A stretch of DNA of 64,000 bases from QHXN01 sp032162705. Lineage in GTDB: Bacteria > Acidobacteriota > Blastocatellia > Pyrinomonadales > Pyrinomonadaceae. The first letter of the stretch is position 1, and every line of letters starts with the position of its first letter. The DNA lies in NCBI GenBank assembly GCA_032162705.1, contig JAVRON010000081.1, forward strand, positions 6,044 through 70,043. The letters run 5' to 3'. The notes under the pieces are model-generated. The model had not been told where the DNA came from and ran no database searches. It saw nothing but the letters and a program-made list of their open reading frames with translations. The position numbers and the translations under genes were made by a program. Shown here one piece after another: positions 51,885 through 60,717 of this stretch.

Positions 51885-52640
51885 GATGAACGTTAAGGCG
51901 TTCAAATCTCGCGCTGACCTTCACCGCTCGCCTTTTCATTGCACGCTCCGTTATACTCTAGCTGCCTGTCCACGAACTGCCTGAACCTAAAACTTTCCGG
52001 CACGGCGCGCACGGTGTAAAGCTTTAACGCAGAGATGAGGCGCGCCTTTCGTAGTTGACAGGGTTGAAGGATTTTTGCGGGGCCGCCGGGCGTGAGAGAA
52101 GTTTCGCGCGCCGCGGGCGGACGCCCCGTTTGAAAAGTTTTACGCGAGTCGCCGGACGGCCGGGACGGAGAGTGTGCGACGCCGAAGCGCGCGCGCTCCC
52201 GCCCGGGCCGGGCTGCGAAGGTCAGAGAGAGCGCTCCAGGTCGTCCGTGGGACGGACGAGCGCCTTCCTCGGCCCGACGCGCTCTCGGGCGGCTTCTGCG
52301 GCGGACGGAGTTTCCAGGTGAACAGTTCGGAACGCTTCCGCGCGGGAGAGGTCTACACTTCCCCCAATGCGCGGCGGGTGGAGCGGTGCAGGCGGCGCGA
52401 CTCGCGCACGTCCTGTCTGAACCCGCACGTCCACGTCGGCCTTCGTGTCGCCGTAAGTTTTAAGACCTGCTCAACGGAACTCCTTCCCACAACCAGCGCC
52501 AGCCGAACGGGCCGCGCGCTACTCACGCGCCCGCGCACGCCGCAGGCTCAAGCACACAACATTTCCGCCCTACGCGCCGCACGTCCCTCGAAGGGCGTGC
52601 GGCGCGCAGCACACACCTTTCAGGAGATAGCTTCACACAC
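51885..52640. other. 756-bp GC-rich leader region before the RNase E/G gene
   Basis: No coding sequence supported; the short frames present show no recognisable features. TATACT at 51952-51957 is a candidate -10 about 680 bp before the RNase start, and TTGACA (52055-52060) lies without a suitable -10. Several GC-rich self-complementary patches occur (for example GCGCGCCGCGGGCGG near 52108). RNase E genes in other bacteria have long 5' leaders used for autoregulation, so a structured leader is a reasonable inference. I looked for RNase P RNA and 6S-like signatures and did not find them. Confidence 0.5.
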
Positions 52641-55600
52641 ATGTCGAAAGAGATGATTGTCAGCGTCAACGGACGCGAGAAGAAGATTGCGATTATCGAG
52701 AACGGGCGCGTCACCGAGTTCTACATCGAGCGCGGCGAGGCCAGCCAGGGGATAGTCGGCAACATTTACAAGGGGCGCGTCATGCGCGTGCTGCCCGGCA
52801 TGCAGTCGGCCTTCGTCGATATCGGGCTTGAGCGCGACGCCTTCCTCTACGTCTCGGACTTCTTCGACGAGGAGGAGGAGTTCGAGCGCATCGTCGTTGA
52901 TAAGAAGAAGACTGAGGGAGCCGACGACGACACGGCCGCTCGCGCCGCCGCCGAGCGCATCGAACGCTCCCGCATCGAGCGCGAGCGCCAGTTGGAGAAG
53001 GCGCAGGATGAGGCCGAGCCAGAGGACGGCGATGACGAACGGTCGGTCGGCGAGCCTGAAGCGCGGGCGGTCGCTTCGTCCACGCCGGTCGAGCGAATCG
53101 CGGACGACGAACCGGTTGCCGCCATCCCGGCGCCGTCTCCTCAGTCGCAGGAAACAGAAGAGGCAGGCGGGCGCAGGCGCGACCGAAAGGGCCGTCGTCG
53201 CCGCGGCGAGCGGGGAGACGCGGAAGCAGAGGCTCCGCATGCCAACGCCGCTTCGGGCGAAGTCCCGCCGGGCGTCACCTTCCCCTCGGGGCGCGGGACG
53301 CAAGAGGAAGAGGAAGTCTCCACGCCCTTCGTCGCAAGCGATGACTCGTTCGAGCGCATCATTGACGAGGAGGAATCAGCCGCACAGTTCGGCTCGGACT
53401 TTAAGGACGCACGGCTTCAGGAGCGTCTGTCAGACCAGGCGCGCGCCGTCGAGTTCGACATTGAGCCGACGACGACAGCCGAGGTCGGGTCGCTGCTCGG
53501 CGGCGGAGCGGCGGCGGGCGGCGACGGCGGCTTCGAGCGCATCGTTGACAGCGACGCCGAGGCGTCCGGCACGCGTGCGCGCCTCCACACGATACAGCCC
53601 GAGGTGGCCGCGTCGGTCGCAGAGTTTGTCGAAGACTCGGGCGCGGGCGACGCCTTCGCGGGCACGCAGGCGTTCGAGCGCGTGAGCGACGACGAGCGTG
53701 CCGCCGAGTCGCCCGCGGGCAGGAAGCGCGGCAAGGCTGCGCCTGCTGTGCAGACAGCCGCGTCGAAGAAAAGCTCGAAGAAAAGCTCGTCCCGCTCGGA
53801 GGTCGTGGCGGAATCAGCGGGCGTGAGTGAAGAAGGCTCGGCCGCTGCGACAACGCCCGCGTCGAAGAAACGCGCGGCGAGTGCAGGCTCGAAGGCCGGC
53901 TCGAAGGGGGCCTCGAAAAAGTCAGCCGGTAAGAGTTCTAAAACCGCCGCCACGACGAAGGGCGGCTCGAAGCGCGGCAAAAAGTCCGGCGGTGAAGGCG
54001 TCGAGGCTGGCACAGGAGATTCCGAGGCGAGCATCACACAGCGCCCGCCGCGTGGCGAGTTTGCGCGTCGCGGTGGGCGTCGTCGTCGTAAGCCGGGCGG
54101 CCCCGGTGACGAGCCGCGCAGCAACGGCGACGGCCACAACGGCGAGGCCGAAGTTCTGGCGGATGATAACGGCGGAGCCGCGGAGGTCGAGATCGCAGCG
54201 GTCGAGGCCGCTCCCGCTCCAGCGCCGAAGCAGCAGGAGAAGCCGACTCCGGCTCCGCAGTCCGAACGTCGCGAGCGCGGCGGACGCGGACGCGAGCGCG
54301 AGGGCGGTCGTGAACGCGGTCGTGATAATCGTGGTGACGGCGGCGGCAGTAGCAGTCGTCCGGCGGGGCGTGATGTTAGTCGCGACGCCGGAAGAGACGG
54401 AGCGCGCGAAGCCGGACGTGAAGGCGTTCGGGAAGTCAGTCGAGAAGGTGGACGTGAAGGCGTTCGGGAAGCCGGACGTGAGAACGTTCGTGAAGGTAGC
54501 CGTGAAGGCGGACGCGAGGGTGGTCGTGAAGGTGGTCGTGATAGCGCTCGCGCCCCGCGCGAAGGCGGTCGTGAAGGTGGACGCGGCGGTCGCCGAGATC
54601 GTCAACCGACCATCACAGACCTCCTGCGCGAGGGTCAGGAGATCATCGTCCAGATCGCCAAGGAGCCTATCGCGGCGAAGGGAGCGCGCATCACTTCGCA
54701 CATCGCTCTGCCCGGACGCTTCCTCGTCTACATGCCGACCATCGAACACGTCGGCGTCTCGCGCAAGATCGAGTCAGACCAGGAGCGCGTGCGCCTGCGC
54801 AAGCTCATTCAGGCCATCGTCAAGGAAGAGGATGTGCCCTCGGGCGGCTTCATCGTCCGCACGGCGGGCGTCGGAATCAGTGAGCAGGACTTGCGCGACG
54901 ACGCGCGCTATCTCATCCGCACGTGGCGTGACATACGCAAGAACTCCGAGCGCGCAAAGGCTCCCGCGCTTGCGCACAAAGACCTCGACCTCGTTCAGCG
55001 TCTCTTGCGCGACCAGCTCTCCGACGACTTCACCGCCATCCGCGTCGATAGCGAAGAGGAGTATCTGGAGGTCGTCGAGTTCATCAACCGCATCCAGCCG
55101 CGTCTGGTCAATCGCGTCAAGCTCCACACGCGCGAAGAGCCGATACTCGAAACCTATGGCGTGCAGGCCGAAATCGACAAGGCCATCAAGCCGAGGGTCT
55201 GGCTCAAGTCGGGCGGCTACCTCGTCATCAACCAGACTGAGGCGCTCGTCGCCATCGACGTAAACACGGGCAAGTACGTGGGCCGCGGCGGCTCGCGACT
55301 CGAAGACACGATCACGCGCACCAACATGGAGGCCGTAGACGAGATCGCGCGACAGGTCAGGCTTCGAGACCTCGGCGGCATCCTCGTTCTCGACCTCATC
55401 GACATGGAGGAGCGACGCAACCGCGCGCGCGTGCTGCAAGCCTTGCAGGATGCGCTCCGCCAGGACAAGTCGCCGACGAAGGTTCTCTCCTTCAACGACT
55501 TCGGCCTCGTCATTATGACGCGCAAGCGCGTCAAGCAGTCGCTTGAGCGCACGCTCTGTACTCCCTGCCCTTACTGCACGGGCGCGGGACTTGTGAAGTC

Positions 55601-55829
55601 TGCGCAGACGATCTGCTATGAGGTACTCGAAGAGGCTCGGCGGCTGGCGCGTGCCAACGAGGGCGAGCGCTTCAAACAGACCACGCTCCGGCTCAACCCT
55701 GAAGTCGCGCGCGCCCTGCGCTCCACCGAACGCGACGTGCTCAAGGAGATCGAGGATTATCTGGGGCCCATCGACATCACCGCCGACGAACACGTCCATC
55801 AGGAACAGTTCGACTTCGCCTTTATCTAA
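52641..55829 (+). CDS. Ribonuclease E/G with a ~570-residue low-complexity insertion inside the S1 domain
   Basis: 1062 residues. Residues 1-75 are the first half of the N-terminal S1 domain (YKGRVMRVLPGMQSAFVDIG, ERDAFLYVSD). The fold resumes only at ~655 (QPTITDLLREGQEIIVQIAK). Between them are acidic stretches with a recurring FERI(V/I)D motif, Lys/Ser-rich blocks (SKKSSKKSSSRS) and an Arg/Gly/Glu-rich block (GREGGREGGREGGRD). After 655 come the RNase-H-like/5'-sensor and DNase-I-like catalytic regions: Asp in VAIDVNTGKYVG (near 873), Asp in LVLDLIDMEE (near 917) and the Zn-link CTPCPYC. There is no C-terminal scaffold. It cuts single-stranded RNA in mRNA decay and rRNA maturation. It follows the mre genes, as rng does in many bacteria. 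Confidence 0.94.
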   Translation: MSKEMIVSVNGREKKIAIIENGRVTEFYIERGEASQGIVGNIYKGRVMRVLPGMQSAFVDIGLERDAFLYVSDFFDEEEEFERIVVDKKKTEGADDDTAARAAAERIERSRIERERQLEKAQDEAEPEDGDDERSVGEPEARAVASSTPVERIADDEPVAAIPAPSPQSQETEEAGGRRRDRKGRRRRGERGDAEAEAPHANAASGEVPPGVTFPSGRGTQEEEEVSTPFVASDDSFERIIDEEESAAQFGSDFKDARLQERLSDQARAVEFDIEPTTTAEVGSLLGGGAAAGGDGGFERIVDSDAEASGTRARLHTIQPEVAASVAEFVEDSGAGDAFAGTQAFERVSDDERAAESPAGRKRGKAAPAVQTAASKKSSKKSSSRSEVVAESAGVSEEGSAAATTPASKKRAASAGSKAGSKGASKKSAGKSSKTAATTKGGSKRGKKSGGEGVEAGTGDSEASITQRPPRGEFARRGGRRRRKPGGPGDEPRSNGDGHNGEAEVLADDNGGAAEVEIAAVEAAPAPAPKQQEKPTPAPQSERRERGGRGREREGGRERGRDNRGDGGGSSSRPAGRDVSRDAGRDGAREAGREGVREVSREGGREGVREAGRENVREGSREGGREGGREGGRDSARAPREGGREGGRGGRRDRQPTITDLLREGQEIIVQIAKEPIAAKGARITSHIALPGRFLVYMPTIEHVGVSRKIESDQERVRLRKLIQAIVKEEDVPSGGFIVRTAGVGISEQDLRDDARYLIRTWRDIRKNSERAKAPALAHKDLDLVQRLLRDQLSDDFTAIRVDSEEEYLEVVEFINRIQPRLVNRVKLHTREEPILETYGVQAEIDKAIKPRVWLKSGGYLVINQTEALVAIDVNTGKYVGRGGSRLEDTITRTNMEAVDEIARQVRLRDLGGILVLDLIDMEERRNRARVLQALQDALRQDKSPTKVLSFNDFGLVIMTRKRVKQSLERTLCTPCPYCTGAGLVKSAQTICYEVLEEARRLARANEGERFKQTTLRLNPEVARALRSTERDVLKEIEDYLGPIDITADEHVHQEQFDFAFI
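54363..54597 (+). repeat. Degenerate repeat region encoding GREG/REGV blocks in RNase E/G
   Basis: Runs of 12-24-bp units such as CGTGAAGGCGGTCGTGAAGG encode tandem REG, REA and RDA triplets (residues ~575-652). It is the last part of the S1 insertion and resembles RGG-type RNA-binding sequence. Confidence 0.75.
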
Positions 55830-55904
55830 GAGGTCAGAGGTCAGAGGTCGGAGGTCAGTATTAAACGTCTTGACTGGCCTCTGACCTCCGACCTCTGACC
55901 TCTG
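55830..55904. repeat. Inverted heptamer element, GAGGTCA family
   Basis: Left arm GAGGTCAGAGGTCAGAGGTC then GGAGGTCAG; right arm CTGGCCTCTGACCTCCGACC then TCTGACCTC. It begins directly after the RNase E/G stop (55827-55829) and ends 4-5 bp before the next ATG (55909). Confidence 0.9.
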
Positions 55905-55908
55905 CTTT

Positions 55909-56883
55909 ATGGGTAAGCTCCAGAAATTCTGGAAGGGACTGATCGCGGGCGGCGCGGCGGGAGCGGGCGTGGCGGCGCTGGCGGCCTTTAACGCCGCGGT
56001 CGCGCGCGAGGTTCCGGAGCCGGAGACGGGCGCTTTGGGCGGCGAGGCGGGCACTTACGCCTGGAAGGACAGCCGGCTCTTCTATCGCCACGCCGGGCGA
56101 GAGGACGCGCCGCCCGTCCTTTTCATCCACGGCATCGGGGCGGGCACGCGCTCCTTCATGTGGCGGCGCAACTTTCTTCCGCTCTCACGCGACTTCCGCG
56201 TCTACGCTTTAGACCTCTTAGGCTTCGGCTACTCGGACAAGCCCGCCAGCGCTCCATACTCTTCAGACCTCTACGTCGAACTGATTGCAGACTTTCTACG
56301 CGAGGTCGTGGGGCGTCCCGCGGGGCTTGTCGCGCACACGCTCTCGGCGGCCTTTGCCGCGCGCGTCGCCGACGAGCACGCGGGACTCACAGGCCCGCTC
56401 GTTCTGGTCTCGCCCACGGGCGCAGACCATTTGAGCGCGCGGCCCGGGATGACGGGCGCAGCCTTCTACGGGCTGCTGCACTCGCCCGTGCTCGGCACCT
56501 CTTTCTACAACGCCGTGACGAGCGAGCGCGGCGTCCGCGACTACGCGCGCAAACAGCTCTTCTACGAGAAGCGTTTCGTCACGCCGCGTCTCGTCGCGCA
56601 CTACTACGCCGTCAGCCACCTGCCCGGCTCGCAGTACGCCGCCACCGCCTTCCTCTCCGGCTATCTCAACACGGACATCCGCGAGCCTTTCGCGCGCCTG
56701 CGCCAGCCCATCACCATCGCGTGGGGCAAGCAGGACACGACCAACCCCATCGAACAGGCGGGACTTCTGCTGCGACTAAACCAGCGCACGCGCCTCGAAG
56801 TCTTCGACCGCTGCCGACAGATGCCGCAGGAGGAGCACGCCGAGCGCTTCAACTCTCTCCTGCGCGAAGTGTTCCGCGCCTGA
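55909..56883 (+). CDS. Alpha/beta-hydrolase fold protein with Thr at the nucleophile position
   Basis: 324 residues. The N-terminal 30 residues are hydrophobic and glycine/alanine-rich (a membrane or signal segment). The fold is clear: oxyanion HGIGAG, DLLGFGYSDKP, then the nucleophile elbow LVAHTLSAAFAARVA. Aligned with the usual GxSxGG, residue 144 is Thr rather than Ser. Asp276 (GKQDTTNP) and His310 (EEHAERF) complete a triad. Hydrolase activity is therefore uncertain; a Thr nucleophile or a non-hydrolytic role is possible. No SD; the ATG follows a repeat arm. Confidence 0.82.
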   Translation: MGKLQKFWKGLIAGGAAGAGVAALAAFNAAVAREVPEPETGALGGEAGTYAWKDSRLFYRHAGREDAPPVLFIHGIGAGTRSFMWRRNFLPLSRDFRVYALDLLGFGYSDKPASAPYSSDLYVELIADFLREVVGRPAGLVAHTLSAAFAARVADEHAGLTGPLVLVSPTGADHLSARPGMTGAAFYGLLHSPVLGTSFYNAVTSERGVRDYARKQLFYEKRFVTPRLVAHYYAVSHLPGSQYAATAFLSGYLNTDIREPFARLRQPITIAWGKQDTTNPIEQAGLLLRLNQRTRLEVFDRCRQMPQEEHAERFNSLLREVFRA

Positions 56884-57097
56884 ACCACCTGGAGCCGACT
56901 TTCCAGACCTGCGGCGCACTCCTCTCCGGCGCTCTGGCCGCACGCAGGACGCCGGAGTTTGACCACCAGAGAAGACGGGCCTTCAAAGAGCGAGCAAAGT
57001 GCGCTCAACAGATGCGCTGATGATTCATTGCTGGGGAAAACTTGCGGTCGCTTTCTTCCTGCTCGTTTTCAACTACTGATTCGCATACTTATGTTTT

Positions 57098-58333
57098 TTA
57101 ATACACATTGACAACAAGATGCACGACCGTTTCGACGTGGTGCGTTTGAGGGAACATGTCGAAGGCGCGGACGGAAGTGACGCGGTAGCCATTTTCGTTA
57201 AGGGTGCGCAGGTCGCGCGCGAGTGTGGCGGGGTCGCAGGAGACGTAGGAGATGTGTTGTGGGCGGAGTGCGATGATTCCGCGGACGGCTTCTGCTTCGG
57301 CTCCGGTGCGCGGCGGGTCGAGGAGGACGAAGTCGGCGTGCCCCAACCTTTCGGCGTGCCGTGCGAGCCATGCTCCGACCGAAGAGGTTTCGACCCGCGC
57401 GTTGGTGAGCGCGGCGTCGGCGAGGTTGCGGCGCGCGTACCGTGCGGAGGCGGTGTTGCCCTCGACGGCAATGACGCTCGCGAACCGGCGTGCGAGCGGG
57501 AGCGTGAAAAGACCAACGCCGCTGTAGAGGTCGAGCGCCGTCGCGCCGTCGGCATCGCGCAACCCTTCGGCGACGAGCACATCGAGCAGCGCGTGGTTGA
57601 TCTGGAAGAAGCAGCCCGCGTCGAAGCGATAACTCTCGCCGCCGATGCGGCGTACCTGCTCGCGCTCGTCGCCCGGCTCGACGCGCGGCTCAAGCGACAC
57701 GCCTTCGTCGCCCTCGACGGCCTCGAACTCGGCGGCATGGGGCAGCCTTCCCTCGCTCAACAGTCCGCGCAGGCGCACAAGCTGCTCGGCGATGGCCGGC
57801 GCGGCAACCGGGCATTCGACCACGTCGCAGATGCGCCGTGTGCCGCGCTCGTAGTAGCCGAGATGCCGTCGCTGTGGGTCGTGCTGCCAGCGTGCGCGCG
57901 AGCGATAGCGCCAGATTTCAGGCGAGGGCGTGATGGGGATTTCCGTAGGCGGCTCGATGCGCGCAACGCGCCGCAGGCAGTCGCGTATGATCTCAACCTT
58001 GGCGGCGAGCTGCGCCTCGTAACTCAACTGCTGGAAGTCGCAGCCGCCGCATCGCCCGAAGTACGGGCAGGGCGGCTCGACGCGCACGGTCGAAGGCTCA
58101 AGTATCTCGACAATCGAGGCGAAGGCCAGACGGCCGCGGACGGAATCGACGCGCACGCGCGCCACTTCATTCGGCGCGGCCAGGCTGACGAAGACCGTCT
58201 GCCCCTGCGCGTGCGCAAGCCCGACGCCGCCCGGCAGGATGCGCTCGACCGTCACATCGAACTCCGCGCCCGCGCTCAGACGCGTGCCCTCTTCCCCCAC
58301 GCCGCTTCCCGGCGATTCTCCCTGTCTCGTCAT
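57098..58333 (-). CDS. rlmD: 23S rRNA (uracil-C5)-methyltransferase, RlmD/RumA family
   Basis: 411 residues. N-terminal TRAM domain (VERILPGGVGLAHAQGQTVF). The iron-sulfur cysteines CPYFGRCGGC (C-x5-C-x2-C) plus a later Cys in CDVVECPVA match RlmD/RumA. SAM site ALDLYSGVGLFTLPLA, substrate Asp in LLDPPRTGAE and catalytic Cys in YVSCDPATLARDL. It methylates a uridine of 23S rRNA (U1939 in E. coli). The exact site could differ between RlmD and RlmC-like members. The start follows a repeat arm by 4 bp. Confidence 0.9.
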   Translation of the reverse strand: MTRQGESPGSGVGEEGTRLSAGAEFDVTVERILPGGVGLAHAQGQTVFVSLAAPNEVARVRVDSVRGRLAFASIVEILEPSTVRVEPPCPYFGRCGGCDFQQLSYEAQLAAKVEIIRDCLRRVARIEPPTEIPITPSPEIWRYRSRARWQHDPQRRHLGYYERGTRRICDVVECPVAAPAIAEQLVRLRGLLSEGRLPHAAEFEAVEGDEGVSLEPRVEPGDEREQVRRIGGESYRFDAGCFFQINHALLDVLVAEGLRDADGATALDLYSGVGLFTLPLARRFASVIAVEGNTASARYARRNLADAALTNARVETSSVGAWLARHAERLGHADFVLLDPPRTGAEAEAVRGIIALRPQHISYVSCDPATLARDLRTLNENGYRVTSVRAFDMFPQTHHVETVVHLVVNVY

Positions 58334-58337
58334 ACTT

Positions 58338-58474
58338 TAAGAAAGTCTGGAGTCCGGCGTCTGAAGTCCGGCTTTGCCTGAAGCCTGGTGACTAAAGAGA
58401 GCGTTGGGATGATAAGAGCGCCGCTGTCTTGCCTTCAGACTTCAGACTTCAGATTTACAAAGTCCAGACTTTTT
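58338..58474. repeat. Inverted repeat, ACTTCAG/CTGAAGT family
   Basis: One arm AAAGTCTGGAGTCCGGCGTC then TGAAGTCCGG, the other CTTCAGACTTCAGACTTCAG then ATTTACAAAGTCCAGACTTT. Outer parts pair perfectly, inner parts imperfectly. It joins the minus-strand gene ending at 58474 to the rlmD start at 58333. Confidence 0.85.
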
Positions 58475-58878
58475 CAGTAAGGATACTGCTGCTGGCCGGG
58501 CTGATACTGCTGCCCCGGCTGTTGCGCGTTCCACTGCGGCGAGGGCGGTGCGGCATAGCCGTCCTCAACCGATTCCAGCTCCAGCTCGATGCCGCCGACG
58601 AAGCCCGCCGCGACGTTGTAGACCACCGCACCGAACGCGCCCATGATGAAGCCGAGGATGGCGTAGAAGAGTGGGAAGCCGATCATGATGAAGAGTCCGA
58701 CGACGATGCTGCCCGCGCCGGCTCCCGCCGTGTTGCGCCCCGTCAACATCGCCGCGCCAAAGATAATGATGATCAGGCCGTAGAGGACACCAAAGATCAG
58801 GCCGAACGCGGCGCACGTCACCGCAGTGATTTTGGCGTAGGAGAAAATCCCCACGCGCTTGATCTGCATTTTTGCCAT
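58474..58878 (-). CDS. Small membrane protein with GGIELELE motif
   Basis: 134 residues from ATG 58878, with AAGGAGA upstream; an earlier in-frame ATG at 58893 lies before the SD. Three membrane helices (ITAVTCAAFGLIFGVLYGLI, GSIVVGLFIMIGFPLFYAIL, FIMGAFGAVVYNVAAGFVGG). The helix end GGIELELE recurs in a widespread small-membrane-protein family of unknown function. The C-terminal tail is Gln/Pro/Tyr-rich (QQPGQQYQPGQQQYPY). Directly upstream of rlmD through a repeat hairpin. Confidence 0.75.
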   Translation of the reverse strand: MAKMQIKRVGIFSYAKITAVTCAAFGLIFGVLYGLIIIIFGAAMLTGRNTAGAGAGSIVVGLFIMIGFPLFYAILGFIMGAFGAVVYNVAAGFVGGIELELESVEDGYAAPPSPQWNAQQPGQQYQPGQQQYPY

Positions 58879-58911
58879 CGAAGTCTCCTTCACCCCTCGG
58901 GGGAGTTTGCT

Positions 58912-59766
58912 TTAGAGGTAGAAAAGGCTGAGGCGTGGAACACCCGCGCTCTCGCGCAGCGCCTTCGCCAGAAGGTTGTCAAGCATCTGTTCGTATGTGG
59001 CTCGCTCCATGCGTGCACGGTACGAGCGCAACTGCTCCTCTGCGCCGTCGCGCATCTCTTCGAGCGCGTCCGATGTGAGCGACGCACGCAACGCGCGGTC
59101 GATCAGTCCCTCAAGGTCTGCGAGCGAGCTTTCGAGCAACTCGGCGTCGGGACGCGCAGCACGCTGGAAATCCGCCGCCAGCTCTTCGAGCCGTATGATT
59201 GCGCGTGCGAGCGCCTCGCAGACCGCGTCGTCTCCAATCGTCTCTCTTCTCTTCTCCAGCGCGCTTCGCAACTCGCGTTGGCAGTCTGCCATGTGCGCCG
59301 CGATGACCGCGCGCGGGAACGGCAACCCGCGGCCCTCGTCCGCGTCGGCGCTGTCCACGCCCGCGCCGCCCTTGACGACAGCGCCCGCGCCGCCTTCGAC
59401 GACAGGGCCCGTGCCAGCAGTCGCATCCGTCGCCGCCGCGTGCGCGCCCGTCTGCGATTCGAGCCACTCGGCGTACTGCGCCTCGACCTCCTCCTGGCAG
59501 TAGAAGAGGGTCTTGACGCTACGCTTGCGAGGCCGCGCTTCGTAAGAATCGAAAGCCTTCTCGATGCCGCGCAGTACGACGTGGAGCGGAATGCCCGTCG
59601 TCTTCCAACTCTCCATCAACGCCCAGTCCAGCGTGCTCACCAGCAAATGTTTGCCGCGACGGCGGATGAAGGCGTCTTCAATCTCCGTGTAGTAGTTGAA
59701 ATAGTTCAAGGGTGCACGCTCCGTCGGCTGCCCGGCGGCGCGCACCGCCTCCGCGTTGTTCATCAC
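58912..59766 (-). CDS. Conserved hypothetical protein
   Basis: 284 residues, soluble. The N-terminal 90 residues look like a defined domain (NYFNYYTEIEDAFIRRRGKH, LDWALMESWKTTGIPLHVVL). A Gly/Ala/Val linker with short repeats (VVEGGAGAVVKGGAGV) follows at about 118-140, then a helical C-terminal domain. No catalytic motif or family recognised; the N-terminal domain may bind nucleic acid, but that is speculation. ATG 59766 could be replaced by the adjacent ATG at 59763. Confidence 0.68.
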   Translation of the reverse strand: MMNNAEAVRAAGQPTERAPLNYFNYYTEIEDAFIRRRGKHLLVSTLDWALMESWKTTGIPLHVVLRGIEKAFDSYEARPRKRSVKTLFYCQEEVEAQYAEWLESQTGAHAAATDATAGTGPVVEGGAGAVVKGGAGVDSADADEGRGLPFPRAVIAAHMADCQRELRSALEKRRETIGDDAVCEALARAIIRLEELAADFQRAARPDAELLESSLADLEGLIDRALRASLTSDALEEMRDGAEEQLRSYRARMERATYEQMLDNLLAKALRESAGVPRLSLFYL

Positions 59767-59873
59767 TTGTTCGCGACCGGAAAGTACGTCTGAAGGATTA
59801 ATGCAGCTTAAAGACCCGCAACCGTGCGCTTCAGAGAATGAACAGCCCGCGCGGTTTAGTCAAGGCGCAATCC

Positions 59874-59893
59874 GTAGTGAGTAGACAGTAGTC
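59874..59893. repeat. Degenerate half of a family A element
   Basis: GTAGTGAGTAGACAGTAGTC, a single heptamer arm without a partner, 10 bp from the coaX stop. It may be the remnant of an element that lost its other arm. Confidence 0.55.
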
Positions 59894-59903
59894 GTTTCCA
59901 CGG

Positions 59904-60689
59904 TCAACCGTCGGAGGACGAGCCGCCGCGGTTCCTCTCATAAACCAGCCGCAAGCCGTCGAGCGTGAGCGTCTGGTCAACTTCGTCGATGAACTCCGAA
60001 GCGGTCGCGATCAAAGGCGCAAGCCCGCCCGTGGCGACGACACGTGGACGCCTTCCGAGTTCCTCGATCATGCGGCGCAGGATGCCATCGACCAGCCCTG
60101 CATAGCCGTAGTAAAGCCCGGACTGAATGGCCGCGACGGTCGAAGTGCCGATGACCGTGTGCGGGCGCTCGAGGCCGACGCGCGGCAGGCGTGCCGCACG
60201 CGCAAACAGCGCGTCGGTCGAGATCGAGATGCCGGGCGTGATGACGCCGCCGAGATAGCGCCCGCCCTCTTCGATGACCTCGAAGTTCGTGGCCGTGCCG
60301 AAGTCCACGACGATGCAGGGCGTGCCGTACTTGTGCATCGCGGCGACGGCGTCCACGATGCGGTCTGCGCCCACATCCGAGGGCGGGTCGTAGAGGATGG
60401 TGAGGCCCGTGTCGGTAGCGTCGTCGATGAAGAGCGGCGTGAGATTGAAGTAGACCTCCGACATGCGCTTTAGAGTGTAGTTGAGCTGCGGCACGACCGA
60501 AGCGATGGCAACCGCCGTGATGGCCTTGAAGTCGAGTCCCGCGAACGCGAACAGGTTACGCGCGTGGACGCCATACTCGTCCACCGTGCGCGCGCGCTCC
60601 GTCGTCAAACGCCAGTGCCACGCCAAACGCTCGCCCTCGTACACGCCGAGCGACGTGTTCGTGTTCCCGACATCCATGACAAGTAACAT
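59904..60689 (-). CDS. coaX: Type III pantothenate kinase
   Basis: 261 residues. First step of coenzyme A synthesis. Type III signatures: DVGNTNTSLGVYEGERLAWH (phosphate loop), GADRIVDAVAAMHKYG, IVVDFGTATNFEVIEEGGRY and GGVITPGISISTDALFARAA. Type III enzymes need a monovalent cation and are not feedback-inhibited by CoA. In many bacteria coaX follows birA directly; here a glycosyltransferase gene lies between them, all on the minus strand. Confidence 0.95.
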   Translation of the reverse strand: MLLVMDVGNTNTSLGVYEGERLAWHWRLTTERARTVDEYGVHARNLFAFAGLDFKAITAVAIASVVPQLNYTLKRMSEVYFNLTPLFIDDATDTGLTILYDPPSDVGADRIVDAVAAMHKYGTPCIVVDFGTATNFEVIEEGGRYLGGVITPGISISTDALFARAARLPRVGLERPHTVIGTSTVAAIQSGLYYGYAGLVDGILRRMIEELGRRPRVVATGGLAPLIATASEFIDEVDQTLTLDGLRLVYERNRGGSSSDG

Positions 60690-60717
60690 TTCGACTTAAC
60701 CTCTCAGACTTCTTCCA

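Noticed and set aside
51885..52640. RNase P RNA, 6S RNA or tRNA in the RNase E/G leader
   Set aside because: None of the conserved core sequences I know for these RNAs could be found on either strand.
52055..52656. Short frames in the RNase E/G leader
   Set aside because: No homology-like features, no ribosome site, composition of GC-rich non-coding DNA.
57020..57079. 19-codon frame encoding a hydrophobic peptide (MIHCWGKLAVAFFLLVFNY)
   Set aside because: Single-helix micro-ORF without a clear SD or neighbour context; chance occurrence cannot be excluded.
57119..58381. 420-codon plus-strand frame opposite rlmD
   Set aside because: Mirror of rlmD codon bias; rlmD carries all catalytic motifs on the minus strand.
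58429..59793. 454-codon plus-strand frame spanning two minus-strand genes
   Set aside because: It crosses two genes and their gap, with no domain, signal or start context.
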